Origin: a bacterium | GTDB taxonomy: Bacteria; UBP14; UBA6098; B30-G16 | Direction: 5' to 3' | NCBI GenBank assembly: GCA_003645115.1 | Contig: QNEG01000095.1 | Location: 1-6,330, forward strand | Length of the DNA: 6,330 bases | Part shown: one piece after another, positions 4,079-6,330 of the stretch | Position numbering within the stretch: the stretch's first letter is position 1 | How the letters are laid out: each line of letters begins with the position of its first letter | Notes under the pieces: generated by a model | Told to the model about the DNA's origin: nothing | Databases searched by the model: none | The model's input: the letters and a program-made list of their open reading frames with translations, nothing else | Program-made: the position numbers and the translations under genes

Positions 4079-6330
4079 TTAGTTCACATTTGTGCATTTC
4101 CATACTCCACCGATGAATACGCAGATTTTATCCTGTGGTGTAACTGTGTCTTGCCAAATAATCATATCGCCTGGAATTTCAGGAACTCCCAATACTCCAA
4201 CTGCAGGGTTCGGTGTTACTCCAGCATATATAGGTAAAGTTGCCGCAATGGTTGCTGTTACTCGCGTGGTGGCTGTCAGGTTATTGGCTGAAATATCGGT
4301 TGTGTTGTCGATATCCGCGCCTGTTATCGTGCCATCTGTTATTTCAGCGCTCTCTATCGAAGCACCGAGATACGAAGTCGCTGCAGGTAAAGTTGCCGCA
4401 GTGTGATTATGGCTGTCATCGGCAACGGTAACTGCACCTGCTCCACTAACCGTCACATCTCCACTGAACCAGGTATTATCTATCGAGATTGCATCTGCGG
4501 TCACAGAAATACCATTACCTGCACCGACATCGAGTGTTGCGGAGAATCCATCGCCGAGAGCATCAGCGACCATATCGCCAGTTAAACCATTTCCAGCATT
4601 AATAGTAGCAGTTTGATTGCCCTCTACCGCTGTATTTGCAACAATTCCGTAGGTGACTGCGAGTGGAGAACCTGCACCACCGGTAAGTCCGGTTCCTGCC
4701 ACGGAAGCACTTAATTGCGTTTCGGTTATCCCGCCATCGGGCACATATAATTGATTAGAACCATTGATATCTATGGTGGTAGCATCCACCTGAATTTCCA
4801 ATTGTGTTCCAGTTCCGCCGGTATTGATTAAGGCAGAATTAGCAGCGACATCTACGGACAAATTTCTATCTGTGCCGGTAAGACCATTGCCAGCGAAATC
4901 TCCCACCTCCACAGCGATTTCATTATCCACACCAGAAATTTCCAATCCACCGCCGGCGAGTAAATCTACCTGCACTGTATCAGCAATTCCACCATTATAT
5001 ACAAATGTCTCTATTCCGTCTCCATCCACCAGGTCGGCAAGCCCACCGGATTCTATGCTATTGATTCTGGCAGCGAGTTGGTCGAACGCATCATCGCCAT
5101 CGCCGGGATCGACGCTACCTGTCCAATCTCCGAGCACTGCTGGAGTGTATGGTATATCCGCCATATCTATCTGTCCTGCGCCGGCGCCCCAATCGATATC
5201 CACCGAACCGATAGTGCCATCGAGAATATCAGCGGTAGATACCTCGCCATCTTGAATTAAAGCTGATGTGATAGAGTTATTTTCCAAATCGCCAGTTCCC
5301 ACACTTCCAGTGGTAGTAGCGATAACTACAAGGTCTGTTCCCACTGCTTGATTATATATGAGATTATTCGAGCCGTCTATCCACAATTTTTGAGCGACAG
5401 TGGGGTCTGGATCGGCGCCCTGTGGGGTAAGAGCCAGATAAGTAGGGTCGATTCCACCGGATACGGTCAGTTTCCCGCCGATATTAACATTGCCATCCAC
5501 TCGAAGTGAATCGCCGAGTCTTCCAGTTCCATCGATATAAAAATCAGCGCCTACCTGCGCACCGGCATTCTGGTTCTGGATATAATCCGAATCACCGGAT
5601 GCCAGATCTAACGCATAACTGGCGGTGTCGGAGTAAGTCGCACTATCCGCTCGGGAAATATAAGAAGCTGTATCCGCATATATCGATTGGGTCGCAGAAT
5701 CCGAAAGATGCGCAGACCACGATGTCCCCGCTGTATCAGAATACCAGCTGAATACCGCAGTGTCGGAATACACCGCAGAATCGGAATTTACAGAATAAAA
5801 TGCGGTGTCGGAGTAAGTCGCACTATCCGCTCTCGAAACGAACGAAGCGGTGTCCGAGTATATGCTTTGAGTTGCACTATCCGATAAATGAGAGGTAAAA
5901 GATGTTCCAGCCGTATCGGAATAATACGCAAATATCGATGTATCCGAATACATCGCGCTATCCACCTTGCCGACTACCGAATCGCCGAGAATGTAAAAAG
6001 CAGTATCGGCAAATGTCGCACTATCCGCTCGGGAAACATAAGAAGCTGTATCCGCATATATCGATTGGGTCGCAGAATCCGAAAGATGCGCAGACCACGA
6101 TGTCCCCGCTGTATCAGAATACCAACTGAATACCGCGGTGTCGGAATACATCGCAGAATCGGAATTTATGGAATAAAATGCGGTGTCGGAGTATGTCGCA
6201 CTATCCGCTCGGGAAACATAAGAAGCTGTATCCGCATATATCGATTGGGTCGCAGAATCCGAAAGATGCGCAGTCCACGATGTCCCCGCTGTATCAGAAT
6301 ACCAACTGAATACCGCGGTGTCGGAATACA
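4079..6330 (-). CDS. Fibre-like / phage tail-fibre-like repeat protein (5' end cut by window edge)
   Basis: The frame is open from the right edge (first whole codon 6328-6326) to TAA at 4079-4081, giving 749 residues. In window numbering: a shaft of Y-S-D-T-A repeats (1 to about 236), a linker with N-I-G-G-K-L-T-V and L-W-I-D-G-S-N-N-L-I-Y, a first D-G-T-I segment, a short helix-like stretch (F-D-Q-L-A-A-R-I-N-S-I), a region of A-G-x-G-L-T-G turns (about 458-619), an H-N-H motif (640-642), a second D-G-T-I segment (about 658-679) and a tip with the only two cysteines. Composition is rich in Gly, Ala, Ser, Thr and Asp and almost free of Cys, as in trimeric fibres. An ATG at 6151 lies inside the repeats and is not the start. 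No sorting domain or S74 chaperone is visible at the C-terminus. The protein could be a cell-surface stalk or a tail fibre of a phage or injection system. No family could be named with certainty. Confidence 0.9.
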   Translation of the reverse strand, partial: YSDTAVFSWYSDTAGTSWTAHLSDSATQSIYADTASYVSRADSATYSDTAFYSINSDSAMYSDTAVFSWYSDTAGTSWSAHLSDSATQSIYADTASYVSRADSATFADTAFYILGDSVVGKVDSAMYSDTSIFAYYSDTAGTSFTSHLSDSATQSIYSDTASFVSRADSATYSDTAFYSVNSDSAVYSDTAVFSWYSDTAGTSWSAHLSDSATQSIYADTASYISRADSATYSDTASYALDLASGDSDYIQNQNAGAQVGADFYIDGTGRLGDSLRVDGNVNIGGKLTVSGGIDPTYLALTPQGADPDPTVAQKLWIDGSNNLIYNQAVGTDLVVIATTTGSVGTGDLENNSITSALIQDGEVSTADILDGTIGSVDIDWGAGAGQIDMADIPYTPAVLGDWTGSVDPGDGDDAFDQLAARINSIESGGLADLVDGDGIETFVYNGGIADTVQVDLLAGGGLEISGVDNEIAVEVGDFAGNGLTGTDRNLSVDVAANSALINTGGTGTQLEIQVDATTIDINGSNQLYVPDGGITETQLSASVAGTGLTGGAGSPLAVTYGIVANTAVEGNQTATINAGNGLTGDMVADALGDGFSATLDVGAGNGISVTADAISIDNTWFSGDVTVSGAGAVTVADDSHNHTAATLPAATSYLGASIESAEITDGTITGADIDNTTDISANNLTATTRVTATIAATLPIYAGVTPNPAVGVLGVPEIPGDMIIWQDTVTPQDKICVFIGGVWKCTNVN
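4082..4171 (-). other. C-terminal tip of the fibre with the only Cys pair
   Basis: The last 30 residues run G-D-M-I-I-W-Q-D-T-V, then D-K-I-C-V-F-I-G-G-V-W-K-C-T-N-V-N. The two cysteines (codons 4121-4123 and 4094-4096) are nine residues apart and flank a G-G turn, so a disulfide-closed beta-hairpin is likely. No other cysteine is seen in the 749 residues. Confidence 0.6.
4292..4357 (-). other. Second D-G-T-I / D-I segment of the fibre
   Basis: Residues about 658-679 in window numbering contain I-E-S-A-E-I-T-D-G-T-I-T-G-A-D-I-D-N-T. The core matches the D-G-T-I-x-x-x-D-I-D of the segment at 5186-5287, about 310 residues earlier. It follows directly after the H-N-H region. Confidence 0.55.
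4403..4411 (-). other. H-N-H motif, possible metal site in a trimeric fibre
   Basis: Codons CAT-AAT-CAC encode H-N-H in the context V-A-D-D-S-H-N-H-T-A-A-T-L-P, after S-G-D-V-T-V-S-G-A-G. In T4 gp37 and several phage spike tips, H-x-H motifs from three chains together bind iron. Only one such motif is seen here, and metal binding is an inference that requires a trimer. Confidence 0.45.
4472..4957 (-). repeat. A-G-x-G-[LI] turn repeats, tail-fibre-like
   Basis: Five related turns occur in about 160 residues: A-G-G-G-L-E-I, A-G-N-G-L-T-G, A-G-T-G-L-T-G-G, A-G-N-G-L-T-G-D and A-G-N-G-I-S-V. Each is followed by a short strand such as L-S-V-D-V, L-A-V-T-Y, A-T-L-D-V or I-S-I-D-N. The spacing is irregular (21, 65, 34 and 25 residues). 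The pattern 'G-x-G-L-t-G ... L-x-V' is well known in phage tail fibres and trimeric surface fibres. The units are not repeated at DNA level. Confidence 0.65.
5186..5287 (-). other. First D-G-T-I / D-I segment of the fibre
   Basis: Residues about 348-381 in window numbering run L-E-N-N-S-I-T-S-A-L-I-Q-D-G, then T-A-D-I-L-D-G-T-I-G-S-V-D-I-D-W. The core D-G-T-I-x-x-x-D-I-D recurs near the C-terminus at 4292-4357. Short I/D/G repeats of this type are common in tail-fibre-like proteins and suggest stacked beta-turns. The structural role is inferred. Confidence 0.55.
5621..6330 (-). repeat. Tandem array of about 60-residue Y-S-D-T-A shaft repeats
   Basis: Four units are visible: A (6149-6328, 180 bases, continuing past the edge), B (5951-6148, 198 bases), C (5771-5950, 180 bases) and D (about 5621-5770, partial, running into unique sequence). 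A unit reads roughly Y-S-D-T-A-V-F-S-W, Y-S-D-T-A-G-T-S-W, S-A-H-L-S-D-S-A-T-Q, S-I-Y-A-D-T-A-S-Y, R-A-D-S-A-T-Y-S-D-T-A. The D-[TS]-A motifs fall at unit positions 3, 12, 24, 33, 42, 48 and 57, so every gap is a multiple of three. Unit B carries six extra residues near its end. The array is fully in frame. Confidence 0.95.

Noticed and set aside
4824..5255. Plus-strand 143-residue Ser/Pro-rich reading frame
   Set aside because: It is antisense to the fibre gene; the Ser/Pro richness comes from complementing Gly- and Asp-rich codons.
5506..6129. Plus-strand frames that share a repeated sequence
   Set aside because: Their repetition is the antisense image of the Y-S-D-T-A shaft repeats.
6149..6151. 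ATG at 6151 as the start of the fibre gene
   Set aside because: The frame stays open to the right edge and the same 60-residue repeat continues upstream of this ATG, so it is an internal methionine.
5621..6330. CRISPR-like or non-coding tandem repeat
   Set aside because: Units are 180-198 bases, contiguous and without spacers, and keep one reading frame with mostly synonymous or conservative differences.

Overview
The window holds two large genes, both on the minus strand and both cut by a window edge, separated by only 35 bases. No gene was found on the plus strand, and there is no RNA gene, mobile element or CRISPR array. The long plus-strand reading frames are antisense shadows of the two genes.

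Right-hand part (4079-6330, read right to left): the C-terminal 749 residues of a fibre-like protein. Its visible start lies inside an array of about 60-residue repeats built on Y-[SA]-D-T-A and [LSAN]-x-D-S-A motifs. Unique domains follow that resemble bacteriophage tail-fibre and trimeric-shaft sequence: repeated A-G-x-G-L-T-G turns, two D-G-T-I-x-x-x-D-I segments and an H-N-H motif. The tip carries the only two cysteines seen. The true start is beyond the right edge.

Left-hand part (1-4043, read right to left): a secreted protein of at least 1347 residues. It has a clear signal peptide, a long cysteine-rich stretch of tandem Ig/PKD-like beta-sandwich modules, a cadherin/putative-Ig-like domain, and a C-terminal Y-P-N-P-F-N domain of the FlgD-Ig / type IX sorting kind. 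The frame was checked codon by codon from 4043 to 3 and has no stop; only the last few residues appear to be missing.

Organism (inference): Y-P-N-P-F-N C-terminal domains on large PKD/Ig proteins are typical of the Fibrobacterota-Chlorobiota-Bacteroidota group and allied candidate phyla such as Cloacimonadota, Zixibacteria, Marinimicrobia and WOR-3/Stahlbacteria. GC content looks to be in the mid-40s by eye. Phylum cannot be settled from this window.

Working together (inference): the short gap without an obvious terminator suggests co-transcription, fibre first and cysteine-rich protein second. Both look extracellular. A cell-surface appendage or adhesion system is the simplest reading; a tail fibre of a prophage or contractile injection system is the main alternative for the fibre gene.
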